Part shown: positions 33,393 to 44,029 of the stretch, in pieces | Layout of the letters: the number at the start of each line of letters is the position of its first letter | How positions within the stretch are numbered: the first letter of the stretch is position 1 | NCBI GenBank assembly: GCA_033782935.1 | Contig: JAWQEG010000497.1 | Location: 541,501 to 605,500 of the forward strand | Length of the DNA: 64,000 bases | Reading direction: 5' to 3' | Source: Petrolisthes cinctipes | Taxonomy: Eukaryota; Arthropoda; Malacostraca; Decapoda; Porcellanidae | Program-made: the position numbers and the translations under genes | The notes under the pieces: model-generated | What the model saw: only the letters and a program-made list of their open reading frames with translations | Databases searched by the model: none | Told to the model about the DNA's origin: nothing

Positions 33393-33745
33393 TCAATATT
33401 TTGTCCAACCTCCTGCTGTATCTATCACAGACTGCAGTCGCGTGATGGGAGAGAATCTACCAGACATGAGCAGATGTCGGGACACCGACGAATTCCTTCC
33501 CACACTTCTTCAGCTTTTCTCACTATGGACGCTTTTGTTTTTTCCTCCACTTCCCATTCCTGTACCATAATTGTCCATAAGTTTTCTACTACATTCCAGT
33601 CGCATCCCTTTGTGGGCCACTTTATCAGTCTTATTTTAGGGCGAGTCGCAATCCAGTCGTTCACCAACCTCGACGTATGGACTGGCGAACGGTCCTGCAC
33701 CAGGCAAATGGAATCAGGTTCAGGAATACAATAAGCTCGAACGGC
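33393..33745 (-). pseudogene. Tc1-type transposase, C-terminal fragment
   Basis: This is the end of a DDE transposase of the Tc1/mariner superfamily, which cuts and rejoins transposon ends at TA. It shows the second catalytic Asp in ICLVQDRSPVHTS and the Glu in CDWNVVENLW. Then comes KTKASIVRKAEEVWEGIRR, and a C-terminus ending GGWTKY at 33393 after a one-base frameshift near 33440. The spacing between Asp and Glu is 35 residues, which points to a DD35E group rather than classical DD34E Tc1. The N-terminal helix-turn-helix and first Asp are missing. Upstream residues of the open frame come from an unrelated inverted repeat. The fragment lies within the 2-kb inverted-repeat structure. Confidence 0.8.
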
Positions 33746-33752
33746 AGGAAGA

Positions 33753-34104
33753 AACAGTGACTTTTGATAGAACACAAAATAACGTAAACTGAAATTCTTG
33801 GTAGCTAACAATTCTATCATCAGGCCTATCATCAGGCTTTTCATAAACTAAAATAAAATTACAAAATCAATAAATAAATATATAATCTATTTATTATACA
33901 GCGAGTTATAAGTCAATAAAAGGCACAGCATTCTTACCCGTTATATGGTCCGCGTGCAACTGGTGCACCCCTCATCATGATATGATGCTTCCAGCAAAGT
34001 TTCGCCTTCATGTTATATGAATCCCGAAGCATAAGGAAAAGAACTTCATTTGTCTGAATAAAACTAAATTATATCATTCATTCTGTAAGTGAATTATCTA
34101 AGTT

Positions 34105-34144
<40 letters not shown>

Positions 34145-34230
34145 TGTTGAAAGGAAGGCCTGATGATAGAATTTGTTAGCTACCAAGAATGGAGTTTACG
34201 TTATTCTGTGATCTACCAAAAGTCACTGTT
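33753..34230. mobile_element. Inner inverted-repeat element
   Basis: AACAGTGACTTTTGATAGAA through TTCTATCATCAGGCCT (33753-33825) pairs with 34157-34230 at roughly 90 percent. A partial third copy of this terminus lies at 32983-33015. The interior includes a (TG)n tract (about 34104-34143). Its centre does not coincide with that of the outer repeat, so it is a separate insertion. Confidence 0.6.
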
Positions 34231-34429
34231 GGTTTTAAATCTCTTTCCGCATATCTTGTCTTAGAGTTAATTTCATCAATGGTTTCCAGAGTGATATGAA
34301 TCCGGTGGATTAATTTCCCTTCTTGCTCTTCCACTTGTCTTTGAGACAGAAATAAAGAGAGAGAGAGTGTGTGTGTGAGTGTTTTTTTTTTTTTTACTTG
34401 TCTTTCCTTTTGACTGGGACTTTACGAGT

Positions 34430-34704
34430 ATATTACAAAGGTAAATAAAGCGACACTGACATGAGATCGTCTTGGCCATTCAGTGTGTACTACGATACTG
34501 TTTTAGAAGAGCCATCATTTACACAGGGAAAATTTATGGCTAATCACTAACTGACAACTAGAGGATGAAGGTGGGGTAAGTTGGGAGGGGTGAAGGCGGG
34601 GTAGACTCTCTCCCCCAGCTCCGATCCCCCTCTTCCCTCTGTCCAGGGTAGGGGGTGGAAGGAAGGACCAAACCCTGAGCAGAAATTAGTGCTCGTGAGT
34701 GTAC
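34430..34704 (-). repeat. Right 275-bp inverted terminal repeat
   Basis: Reverse complement of 32710-32984. Confidence 0.85.
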
Positions 34705-35175
34705 ATGTGTCCCCGTGTGTGTGTGTGTGTCCCCATCACCTGCTGCTCTTGGTAACAAGTCTCGTGTCGGTAACATTATCCACAGAAGCAGGAACTCCAT
34801 ATTGTTTTTGTTTTTTGTTTTCTGAAGCCTTACTTTTGGACTTGTTGCCTCTTTCTGTGAAGTTTGGGAAGGAAGACAGTGAAAGAGGCCAATGGCAAGT
34901 GATGATATTGAAGGTATTACGTCACTCTACAAGGTTGGACTGGACTAAAATTCACAAAAAAAGATCGAAAGACATTATTAAAACATTATAACTGGACTAA
35001 AATTCATAAAAAAGAGGTTAGTACAGTCCCGAGCTAATGGAAGGGAAACACCACCATCGCCCAGACAAGCACATCCACGGTTGTTTCTACCCAGCGAGTT
35101 ATTGGGGAGAGGGGGAGAGTTAGGGAGAGGGGGAGGTGTTAGGAGGGACTGATGGAGGGAGAAAGGGGAGGAGAG
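34705..35175. other. Non-coding spacer, no feature recognised
   Basis: A GGGAGAGGGGGAG-rich stretch occurs near 35100-35170. No gene. Confidence 0.5.
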
Positions 35176-35367
35176 TTTTTTTTTTTTTTTTTATTATTAA
35201 TTGTGCCGTAGCGTCAATCAACAGGCAGGCAACAATACATACGGGTAGGCGGGACTCATGAGAATACAATGACTACAACCACACATACACACGCACAGAC
35301 ACACACACACATCACTAAAACATAACAGAATGGAGCGCAAGCATACAGAAAAATATTACATTATGAC

Positions 35368-38300
35368 CTACTTAAATCCACCAAAACGAGGGTGGCGTAC
35401 CAGAAGTTCCTCCAGAACCTGGTGGTTCAGCAGGTGTCGACAAACCACATCAAGTGGCAGGCCCCGGGGCAGCAAGTGTCGGACAGTGGGGCAGGCCAGG
35501 CAATAGTGCTCTACAGTGTTAGCACGAGGTGCTCGACACAAGCGACACTCAGTGAAGAGAGGCTCACCCTTCATCCCAGCAACCTGCCACGGTGGACGGT
35601 AGCCAAGCCTCAAACGAGCAGAGACTACATTGTGCCTCCGAACCATGAGGCCTCGACGACGGTAGGAATATTTGTGACGGCAGACAGACTCGTAATGGGT
35701 GATGGAGATGCTGAAGGGCCTCTCTGCATCCCTGCGTCGCCGTACAGGGAGGAGAGCGGCGGAGCGGACTTTAGAGAGGTAACATGTCAGGGAGAGAGGA
35801 CGTCCAACACCACGAGGAGGCAGATGGCAGGCTTCCTTTGCGAGTCTGTCAACTGTACCATTGTGACGTAAACCTACATGGGATGGCACCCATAAAAATT
35901 TGAGTGTCAAGTTACGATGACGCAATAAAGACAAAAACGATAAAATCTGCTGAACAACAGTAGAGTGTGTGGGCTGAACACTAGAGAGGGAATGAAGGGC
36001 AGGTCTGGAGTCACAAAAAATGGCAGCATTCACTCCACGTTGACAAACAAGACTAACAGCATCCAGAATGGCATACAGTTCACACAATGTTGAGCTAGAG
36101 TGGTTACAGAGACGACGGCCAACCCAGGCCCCTGGAGGTGACTCCATGTCAGGTGAGAAAACGGCACAACCTGCTGCACCATCCACTTGCAATGAGCCAT
36201 CAGTGTAGAGGCAGTATGGATCTGTGATGGAGGACGTCACTGTTTCTATGTGTTCCAGAGCCAACTGCCACTGTAGAGAAGGCAGTTCCGACTTGGAAGT
36301 AGGTGTGAAGCTCACATCAGGTGTTGGTAGCATCCACGGAGGGGGTCCTGGGGGGACGTCGGCCACCATTATATCTATATTAATACTACGGAGCATAGAG
36401 GAAACAGACCTTATAAGAGTACGTCCAACAGGCAGTATGGGAGGGACCGGGTAGTTTGGTCTAAGAGAAGTCCTGACTAACTGAGAGTAATGGGGTGAAA
36501 GATGTGGGAAATGGAGGCACTTGACAGTGAAGCAAGTAACATTAGAATAAATTCTCTCCACTAACGGGGGAAGACGCAACTCACGCTGCATATTTACTAT
36601 CCTGGTCGACATTGGACAACCGAGAATTATTCTCATTGCTCTATTCTGAAACTTTTCTAAAGTTTCCAGAGTAGCCCTTGGAAGTTGAATCAGAGCAGGG
36701 GAGAGGTAATCAACAACTGAACGGATAAAAGCAATATAGATAGTCCTGGCTACTGGGATGGAGATGCCCGAGGAGTTGTTAGTGAGCCATTGAAGTGGCG
36801 TAAGTCGGCGCTGGAGACGACCCAATAAGTCCTGGACAATGGGATGGTCTTGAGGTCTGGCAGGGACAATTGGCCAAATATTGACTGGTGCGCCTAGGTA
36901 GCGATACTGGGAACACATGGGAATGACAGTCCCTCCAATGGTGAACACTGGCCGAGCTTGAGGAAGGCAACAGGTGAATATTCTGCTCTTATCTGGGGAG
37001 ACAATAATGCCACAGTGAGAGGAGGACACAGAGAAGGAGTCAAGAAACTGCTGGAGATCCCTTGGTGAGGTAGAATGAACACAGATATCATCAGCATAGC
37101 ACGTAATTGTAGTTCCAGGTATATCAGGGAGAGAAGTGAGCAGCCGATGCATCAGAATATTAAATAACAATGGGCTGAGAACACCCCCTTGAGGCGTACC
37201 AAGATGAAAACTGCGCAAAGGACTCAGCGCACCACTGAAAAACACACAGGAGGTCCTGTTACTCAGGTAGCCCCGAATCCACCGTAATAGATTACCCTTT
37301 ATCCCAAAGTCAACCAGTTGATCCAAAATGACGTCTCTATTAGCAACATCGAAGGCACTTCGAAGGTCAATGAAGGCCACCACACTGTCCCTGTTAAGGC
37401 GAGTGTACAGGTCGACTAGGCAGTGGTGTGTGCTCCGCTGGGGAAGGAAACCAAACAGCCATGGAGAAAGGCGATCTTGAAGTCTGTACATGAGACGATT
37501 GAGTAAGATTCTCTCCATAACCTTACAAAAACAGGAAGTCAGGGAAATAGGCCTGAACTTCGCAGTGCCGGGCTTAGGGATGGGTATTATTGTGCTGCTG
37601 GTCCAGGCTCGTGGTACACAACCATCACAAAGACAAAGATTGTACAGTAGAAGTAGAGGGTTCCCAGGAACTTGTTGAAGTAGGCGCAGCACAGCATAAG
37701 TAATACCATCATCACCAGGGGAAGAAGCTCTACCCCGAGAGAGAGCACGTCGCAACTCCTCCTCAGTTATCACCTCTGCATCATCGTAATCATCTTGCAA
37801 CAGAGCAGACATTAGACATAGCCTATGGACAGCAGCACAGGAAGTGAGTGCATCTTGTATGTGGATGGGTAGACTGGCTGAGGTAGATTGTTCTGACCAG
37901 GCATCGACAAGTTGTTGGGCATAGTCGGCGGGAGTGTGATGACGAGCAGTGGCCGGTGTCTTTTTAACAACCCGACGGATGAGGTGCCACATAGAAGCTA
38001 CACTTGTTTGCTGGTTGATGCTGTCCATGAACCGCTGCCAAGACTCAGTGTGAGCAAACTCCTGCAGGGCAACTAAAGCGTCCCTAGGCATCTGGTAACG
38101 ATGGAGCAGGTCAGGGGTTGGGTTGGCTTGAAACAATAGGCCATCACGTTCAGCCTCCTCCTTTGCTTCCTGTATACGTGCATCCAGCGTCCAGGAGTGG
38201 GCAGTATGGCAATGCTGGAGGTGTGGCCGGGAGACGTATAGCCTATAAAAGTCATGAGTAGCAGATACAAGATCAGAGTACAACTGTTCAGCTGATAATA

Positions 38301-39270
38301 TGTCAAATGTAGGGAATACATGGGCCATGAATAAGATGTAAGTCGGGCAATATTTAGGGGGCACAGCAATACGCAAACGAGTGGCTGAAGCACTTGACCC
38401 AGCAGTTAGAGAATAATGAAACCGAAGAGCGATGTGATCGGAGAATAAGTCTGGCACGGAGGAGCACAGCACCCGAGATGATATCAGGCCAGACGAGAGG
38501 ATGTAATCCAGAGTACCTCCCCGGCAATGAGTGGCACCGCCAGTGTCCCAGAGTGTCAGATGATGCTTGCGGATGTATGAAAGGAGACGAACACCATTAC
38601 GATTAATAGAGCCAGAACCATCACCCAAATCAGAATGCCGAGCATTAAAATCTCCCATATAAACCATACCATGCACTGTTGGAGAAGGAAGAGCCTCAAG
38701 AGTGAGTCTAGCTGAGGCAGAATAGACATTACATAGTTGTAGTACTCTATTCCCAGGTAGAACCTCAAATAGCTGAAATGTCATGTCAGGATCAGTGGAG
38801 GTACAGAGAAGGCGATGTGGCAAGGAGCTATGTATGTAAGTCAGGAGACCATTCCTTACCAGATGAACATATGGCACATAACCTGAGAGAGGAGGAGCTT
38901 GCCCAGCAGCGAGCGGCCGTCCTGGAAATGCTTCCTGGAGAAAAATAACACTGGGATGATGACGAAAAACATAGGCCTTGAGTTGAGTGAGCTTAGCATT
39001 ACTGGTGATACCACATACATTCCAGGAGATGACATCCAGCCGGCAATCACTAGCGAACTCTGTATTTGGAGGTAGAAGTCCAGTGAGTGGGGGCAGATGA
39101 GCGACCTGGAGAAGAAGATGGACCAGGAGAAGGGACTGACTCGAAAAGCTTTTCAAGGCGAGATGCAACAGTATCCATCTTTTCGGTAAGGGTAGTGACA
39201 GTTGAGATGATGGCCTGCTGAGCCTCGACCAAGGTGGAGAGTTTGGAGTCATTGGCAGCCTGAGCGGCAA
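35368..39270 (-). CDS. LINE ORF2: endonuclease, reverse transcriptase and RNase H
   Basis: This polyprotein nicks target DNA, reverse-transcribes the element RNA and degrades the RNA strand. The apurinic-type endonuclease starts near residue 78 (LDVISWNVCG), with FLQEAFPG, YMGDFNARHSDLG and SDHIALRF giving its catalytic set. RT shows FRPISLTSCFCKVMERILL, VAFIDLRSAFDVANRD, GTPQGGVLSPLLFN and YADD at 37087-37098 (residues 722-725). RNase H follows with YTDGS (Asp near residue 1024), STLCELYAILDA, FCDSRPALHS and NGTVDRLAKEA, so Asp, Glu, Asp and Asp are all present. A C-x2-C...H...C motif closes it (CRLCRAPRANTVEHYC). No interruption is seen. The first 70 or so residues overlap the displaced ORF1 tail and are low-complexity. 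The open frame begins with TTG after a TAG at 39271-39273, so the true initiation mechanism is unclear. Confidence 0.88.
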   Translation of the reverse strand: MPLRLPMTPNSPPWSRLSRPSSQLSLPLPKRWILLHLALKSFSSQSLLLVHLLLQVAHLPPLTGLLPPNTEFASDCRLDVISWNVCGITSNAKLTQLKAYVFRHHPSVIFLQEAFPGRPLAAGQAPPLSGYVPYVHLVRNGLLTYIHSSLPHRLLCTSTDPDMTFQLFEVLPGNRVLQLCNVYSASARLTLEALPSPTVHGMVYMGDFNARHSDLGDGSGSINRNGVRLLSYIRKHHLTLWDTGGATHCRGGTLDYILSSGLISSRVLCSSVPDLFSDHIALRFHYSLTAGSSASATRLRIAVPPKYCPTYILFMAHVFPTFDILSAEQLYSDLVSATHDFYRLYVSRPHLQHCHTAHSWTLDARIQEAKEEAERDGLLFQANPTPDLLHRYQMPRDALVALQEFAHTESWQRFMDSINQQTSVASMWHLIRRVVKKTPATARHHTPADYAQQLVDAWSEQSTSASLPIHIQDALTSCAAVHRLCLMSALLQDDYDDAEVITEEELRRALSRGRASSPGDDGITYAVLRLLQQVPGNPLLLLYNLCLCDGCVPRAWTSSTIIPIPKPGTAKFRPISLTSCFCKVMERILLNRLMYRLQDRLSPWLFGFLPQRSTHHCLVDLYTRLNRDSVVAFIDLRSAFDVANRDVILDQLVDFGIKGNLLRWIRGYLSNRTSCVFFSGALSPLRSFHLGTPQGGVLSPLLFNILMHRLLTSLPDIPGTTITCYADDICVHSTSPRDLQQFLDSFSVSSSHCGIIVSPDKSRIFTCCLPQARPVFTIGGTVIPMCSQYRYLGAPVNIWPIVPARPQDHPIVQDLLGRLQRRLTPLQWLTNNSSGISIPVARTIYIAFIRSVVDYLSPALIQLPRATLETLEKFQNRAMRIILGCPMSTRIVNMQRELRLPPLVERIYSNVTCFTVKCLHFPHLSPHYSQLVRTSLRPNYPVPPILPVGRTLIRSVSSMLRSINIDIMVADVPPGPPPWMLPTPDVSFTPTSKSELPSLQWQLALEHIETVTSSITDPYCLYTDGSLQVDGAAGCAVFSPDMESPPGAWVGRRLCNHSSSTLCELYAILDAVSLVCQRGVNAAIFCDSRPALHSLSSVQPTHSTVVQQILSFLSLLRHRNLTLKFLWVPSHVGLRHNGTVDRLAKEACHLPPRGVGRPLSLTCYLSKVRSAALLPVRRRRDAERPFSISITHYESVCRHKYSYRRRGLMVRRHNVVSARLRLGYRPPWQVAGMKGEPLFTECRLCRAPRANTVEHYCLACPTVRHLLPRGLPLDVVCRHLLNHQVLEELLVRHPRFGGFK

Positions 39271-40530
39271 CTAGCCCATCAATCCTGGCTTCAAGGGCAG
39301 AAAGCGGTTCTCTAGAGCCGTACATCGTGCCATGAGTGTAGCCACAGACTTGCGGAGGGCTAGGTCTTGAGGTGAGGCAGGGCTGGTAGGAGGAGCAGAC
39401 TGGGGAGGTGGTGGTGGTGGCGGTGGTGGAGGCGGTGCAATAGTAGTGACACGAGCCTGGACCTGACGTCGAGTACATCCATGCCACACGTTAACCCCTG
39501 GCTGAAGGCATCGTGGACACTTCCATCGAGACGTATCCTCAGGAGGTGAAGGCTCAGAGCTGGAAGCAGCAGGACATGATGGTTCGCCCCTGACAGGACA
39601 CGTCTTGGAATCATGGTCGGCAGCACACCATGCACACTTCGGCCTGGCAGAACAGTACCGGGAGATATGCCCCACACCCAAGCACCTGTAGCACCAAGGC
39701 TGGTCATTATGAAGTTTCCTCACCTCACACGGTGGAAGACAAGGGAGGAAATCAAAGGAAATCTCATTTGGAGGTGGATCAGGTTGACTCCAGACAACAA
39801 CAATACGGCTAATGGGGGAACCATCTTGGAAAAAACGACGGGCAAAGTACATACCAGGGTATCCCTTAGCAAGTTTCGGGTCAACATCAATAGGAAAACG
39901 GGTAAGGATGTAGCTGGGGAACTTACGAGGCCTCTCGGGTGAGTCTTCAAGAATGAGAGGCAGAGACAAAAATTCACCAGCCTTCACTCTATCAATGATA
40001 TCCTGACGCTTCCTAGAGATGTAGACAAACCGGGAGGTGACAGCAGCCATCTTCACTTCAGCCAGTTCACGCTGCAGCTGGAAGGCCCTGTTGACATCAG
40101 ACAACCAACGCAACTTTGTGTCCGTAGATGGGTTCCCAGAGAAGGAGAGCTTGACATAGGCATTTCTTGGGGCAAAAGCAGGAAGGTTGGACGAGGGCAA
40201 GGAGTTGGTATACAAGGAAGAAACACCACGTTGAGGCAGAGAAGGTACGTCATGCACAGCTGAAGCACCCTTGGCAGTCTTGGCAGCCGGAGGCAAACAG
40301 TCCACACCATCGGAATCCTGCAAGGAGTCGGACGAGGCATCAACGGGTCGCTTGGTAGAGGTTGAGGAGGTGGAAGGCTGCAACCTGAGCTGCGGAGTGA
40401 CCGAGGAGAGGGAGGGAGGGTTGCGAGAAGGCAGCTCAGGCCAGTGATCCTCGATAGGAGACTCATCCTCCTCCGACATGGCCAAGTCGGCCTCCAGGCA
40501 GGAAGCCACATCCGAATCCGCGCTCTCCAT
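39050..40530 (-). pseudogene. LINE ORF1: zinc-knuckle RNA-binding protein, one frameshift
   Basis: ORF1 proteins coat the element RNA. The ATG at 40528-40530 is preferred over the upstream TTG at 40542. The N-terminal third is acidic and Ser/Pro-rich. A conserved middle domain includes YAKLSF-like and FPSYILTRFPIDVDPKLA text. Two CCHC knuckles follow near residues 277-312 (C-x2-C-x4-H-x4-C in CYRCLGVGHISRYC, then C-x2-C-x3-H-x4-C in CAWCAADHDSKTC). A run of 12 prolines comes next. Near 39303 a single-base loss sends the frame to a TAG at 39271. In the alternative frame a coiled coil continues (LEARIDGLVAAQAANDSKL and EKMDTVASRLEKLFES) to a stop at 39050-39052. The real protein was therefore about 490 residues, and its end touches the ORF2 endonuclease start. 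Confidence 0.78.
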
Positions 40531-40860
40531 TAGGCCAGGCAAAGCCTAGATGGGAAGCGAACAACTGAACACACACGAACACACGAACATACACACACAG
40601 AACCACAATAAAACAAATAAACCACAAACAACAATACCACAAACAGCAAAACCACAAAAAAAAACGAGATAGAAAATATAAACAACCACTATAACACCAC
40701 AGACACAACAACACACAAACAAGAACGTTGAAACAAGACAAACAACAACACAGGCAGAGCGCCAGGAACACGTCTTCACTCCAGGAAGGTTGGGGTGAGA
40801 CCAAGAGATTAGGTGAAGTGATTGACACTGAGGGAGGTTGAACCATACATTGACAGAATC

Positions 40861-42104
40861 TTAATATTGTCATGATTATTACGCAAGGCACAAATAGGTT
40901 AAATAAAAAACCCATTTGTGCCTGGCGTCCTTTATATAGTCCACCTGATGCCGTCATTTACCTTTATTGCTATTATAATTCAATGAAGAGTAGGTGTTTC
41001 GATTTCAAATATAAACTAAGGTATAAAGCTCATTATTCATATTTAGTCATATTTAATGAATGAAGGAATAATTCTATGGGAATAATTCTACAAACATAAG
41101 TGGTACTAAATAATGTATAGTTCCATCCGGTTTTTTTGTTTTCACTAATTTGAAACTAAAATTCCAGGATGGTTTGTTCAAATAATATCATAATGTATCG
41201 AAGGTAGAAAATGTATAACAACATTGAGCCAAAGAAGAAAACCGAAAATAAGCTTTATGCATGCATCCGTTAGACTCAATGTCTGGTGTCTTTGCATTAG
41301 CTCGTTTTCTTCGAAAGATGCTTCATAATTTAACTGATCAAATCTTCTTGGAGTTCACTGGCATCCCTGTGTTCACCCATTCCTTCATCACCGTGGGTCG
41401 TCTCTTGATCTGAATCCGAAGATCAATCTGGTGTTTCGTTGTCCGAGCCTGAAGTGGTTCAGAAGGTTGGTGCACTGTGACTGGCTGCGGGACAGAACAT
41501 TAGTCCGGCACTGTACATTATTAAGGACATGATCACTGGGCTAAACTTAATAAACAGAGACAAGCAAGTCTAAAAGTCTGTGTTCATAAATAAGTGTCAA
41601 ACAGGAAATGTTCAGTCATGTGTTTCCAAATCATAACTGAGTGAGTTTGGAGTCACAGCTGCCAATATTGACAACAGACTTTCACCAAAATGCTTGACAA
41701 ATTAAAAGTTAAATTATACTTTCTCTATTGTGAAATTTACATCCGTGACCGCATCCATTTCCAGTATGAAATGAGGAGCAGCAATCCCTTTGTCCGAACC
41801 ATAAAACCTACAGACAGCGTTCCATTATGTCTAACACAATACACTCCATATAAGGATATACCTACAATGTGTTAAAAGCAACGTAACCAATTATCCTTTG
41901 TATCATTATCACATTTGTTGTATTGTGTGAGAACGAACAATGTTTATGTTGAAAATAACGAGGTAAACAGTCACTTGCCTGACCTGAAACACACACAAAC
42001 ACACACACACACACACACACACACCACTTTGGCGGACACAAACAATAATACATCTAACTCGACCCAATTATTCGCCTATAGATGTTATGGAAGGAATCAT
42101 ATGT
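40861..42104. other. Non-coding DNA, no confident feature
   Basis: On the - strand near 41350-41480 an acidic Ser/Asp/Glu-rich reading interrupted by a stop could be a transposase N-terminus remnant, but no catalytic motif is present. (CA)n lies at about 41988-42023. Confidence 0.4.
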
Positions 42105-42210
42105 TTTGGGAAAATTGGAGAACTACTGATTCCCCCAAACTATGCCAAGAAACAGACCACTTCAGTATACAAGTAGGGAATCTGTTTTGTTGCAATTTTC
42201 GGAGCGCTAC
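42105..42210. mobile_element. Short fold-back element (diverged right arm)
   Basis: ACTACTGATTCCCCCAAACT and ATGCCAAGAAACAGACCAC form a clear left arm. The right arm (ATCTGTTTTGTTGCAATTTT) is worn. Confidence 0.55.
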
Positions 42211-42289
42211 GTAAACTCCAGCCAATACTATTCACCCACAGCAAACAACGCTTTTAAAGAACCCAGTGATCGTGTCTGTACGAGAATAA

Positions 42290-42395
42290 CTGCAGACTTC
42301 TGATTCCTCCAGACTATACCACGAAACAAGTTCCTACAATACAGCTGTAGTGTTTCGTGGCAGTGTTTGAAGGACTCATTAACCTCCAAACGTTT
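42290..42395. mobile_element. Short fold-back element
   Basis: TTCTGATTCCTCCAGACTAT and ACCACGAAACAAG pair with GTTTCGTGGCAGTGTTTGAA and GGACTCATTAA. Confidence 0.65.
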
Positions 42396-42483
42396 CGCTA
42401 CATCTAAGAAGTGAATATATACGTGGGATTATGTTCAGTTATTGATGCCCTAACGAGTCATATTTATAAGCACTTTATTTATT

Positions 42484-42636
42484 AAGGGGATAGTATACTT
42501 TTAGTACACTGCAGCGCCTCGATTCCTCCAAAGAATACCAGGAAACAAGACCAGAGTAACAAAAATAATGGTATCCTATTGCTTGGAATAGTTTGAAGGC
42601 ATCTGTTGCTCCAGATTTATCACCAACACTGTACTA
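42484..42636. mobile_element. Short fold-back element, subfamily A, reverse orientation
   Basis: Starts AAGGGGATAGTATACTTTTA and ends TGCTCCAGATTTATCACCAA / CACTGTACT, with both arm cores between. This is a full-length reverse-complement A copy of about 153 bases. Confidence 0.75.
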
Positions 42637-42721
42637 CCAATCCCCTTAAATACGGACAAATTCGGTTCGTTAGACGGAATAAAGTAGGGTTACACTCCCT
42701 TACCCTCCCTCACACACTACT

Positions 42722-42723
<2 letters not shown>

Positions 42724-42762
<39 letters not shown>
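42724..42762. repeat. (TC)n microsatellite
   Basis: About 19 units. Confidence 0.95.
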
Positions 42763-42765
<3 letters not shown>

Positions 42766-43075
42766 CATCAAAATCTCTCTCCAGCAAAATATAAACAGAT
42801 TCATGTACAAGGACAGAATAGGTAGATAAGGAATGAAATATACCATAGTTGACCACATGCAAATTAATAGATATAGATAACATTTAAATTACCCTTGATA
42901 CAGTAGTTCTTACTTTGTATCTGTAAGCTTTGAGGATTATAACAGAGAGGCAGGAATATATATATATATAGTAAATAATATATAACAACATATTATGGTG
43001 GAAATCATTCACTACTACCATATACTTCACTACTCATCTATCATCTACCTACCTATACATTCACTATCCATTACA

Positions 43076-43308
43076 TCCCCCCTCCCCCTCCCCCTCCCCC
43101 TCCCTCTCAACTCGACTCCCTCTCCTATCCACTACTTCCCTCACCACACTCCTATCATTCCTAACAATCTTCTACCACTCTCTCTTCATTATCTCCTCAT
43201 CCATACTTCAAAGACTTTCACACTCTCACTCTACCATTCACTCTCACATCCCTTTCTCTGTAGTTGGGGCCTGGTTCGGAGGTTGTGTGTGTGTGTGTGT
43301 GTGTGTGT
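43076..43308. repeat. (CCCCCT)n, pyrimidine-rich spacer and (TG)n
   Basis: Five CCCCCT-like units at about 43076-43107, CACTC-rich text, and (TG)n at 43287-43308. Confidence 0.85.
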
Positions 43309-43579
43309 TACTGAGTCTCACGTTACGCTTACAAAGCCGCACACAATCCTTCTAGAGTGAAAAAATATAATGATTGTTAGACTGCTGTGAAGTACTGGGT
43401 AAGTATATGTCAATTTTAGTCAATATATTAATTAAAGAAAGAAGTATAATAAACCTGAGTAAACCAATAAAGTATCAAAGCATTATAGAGAAAATATTAT
43501 TATGATGGATACATTAATGTGAAAAATAATGTTGGTTAAATATGTGTCATTAATTATTATTTGCCAAACAATGAGCAAA

Positions 43580-43580
<1 letters not shown>

Positions 43581-43649
<69 letters not shown>

Positions 43650-43706
43650 GTAATAGTAATAGTAATAGTAATAGTAATAGTAATAGTAATAGTAATAGTA
43701 ATAGTA

Positions 43707-43784
<78 letters not shown>

Positions 43785-43885
43785 GTAATAATAATAATAA
43801 TAGTAATAATAATAATAATTGTAATAATAATAATAATTGTAATAATAATAATAATTGTAATAATAATAATAATTGTAATAATAAT
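43581..43885. repeat. (AAT)n array with AATAGT and AATTGT variant blocks
   Basis: Pure AAT units give way to a block of about 14 AATAGT hexamers (43650-43710). Pure AAT returns, followed by scattered AGT. The end is four repeats of (AAT)4-ATTGT of about 18 bases. Confidence 0.95.
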
Positions 43886-44029
43886 AACAATATACTGCGT
43901 AAACTAATATATATATAACATGAAAGAAAAGCTTGATACACGTACAAGAGAATGTTCACATCATTAACATAATTGAATAACACATGACTGACACAACGAT
44001 TTTCTAAATGATTAATTAATGGAATGATA

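Larger units (their letters stand above)
32710..34704. mobile_element. 2-kb element with 275-bp inverted terminal repeats
   Basis: The arms 32710-32984 and 34430-34704 are reverse complements over 275 bases with a single mismatch noticed (CAGTCTCG versus CAGTGTCG). The ends read TACACTCACGAGCACTAATT and the inverse. The interior holds a Tc1-type transposase C-terminus, a SINE-like repeat and another inverted pair. The flanks share ATGTGTCCCCGTGTGTGTG on both sides (about 32669 and 34706). Long arms of this type occur in some Tc1/mariner elements. A fold-back assembly error is the main alternative. Confidence 0.7.
35176..40860 (-). mobile_element. I-clade non-LTR retrotransposon, nearly intact
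   Basis: Read on the - strand: a 5' UTR of about 300 bases, ORF1 (40530-39050), ORF2 (ending 35368), a 3' UTR of about 175 bases and a 17-base A tail (T17 at 35176-35192) after TAATAATA. The zinc knuckles in ORF1 together with EN, RT and RNase H in ORF2 place it in the I group (I, Nimb and relatives). Only one lesion was noticed, a single-base loss in ORF1. The 5' limit is uncertain because no target duplication was found. Confidence 0.8.

Noticed and set aside
35392..35871. 159-residue + strand ORF
   Set aside because: Antisense shadow of the LINE ORF2 RNase H/C-terminal region, with no domain of its own.
41340..41480. Acidic - strand reading resembling a transposase N-terminus
   Set aside because: Interrupted by a stop and followed by no catalytic domain. 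Too weak to name.
43483..43983. Poly-Leu and poly-Asn ORFs
   Set aside because: Translations of (AAT)n. Poly-Asn and poly-Leu have no other support.
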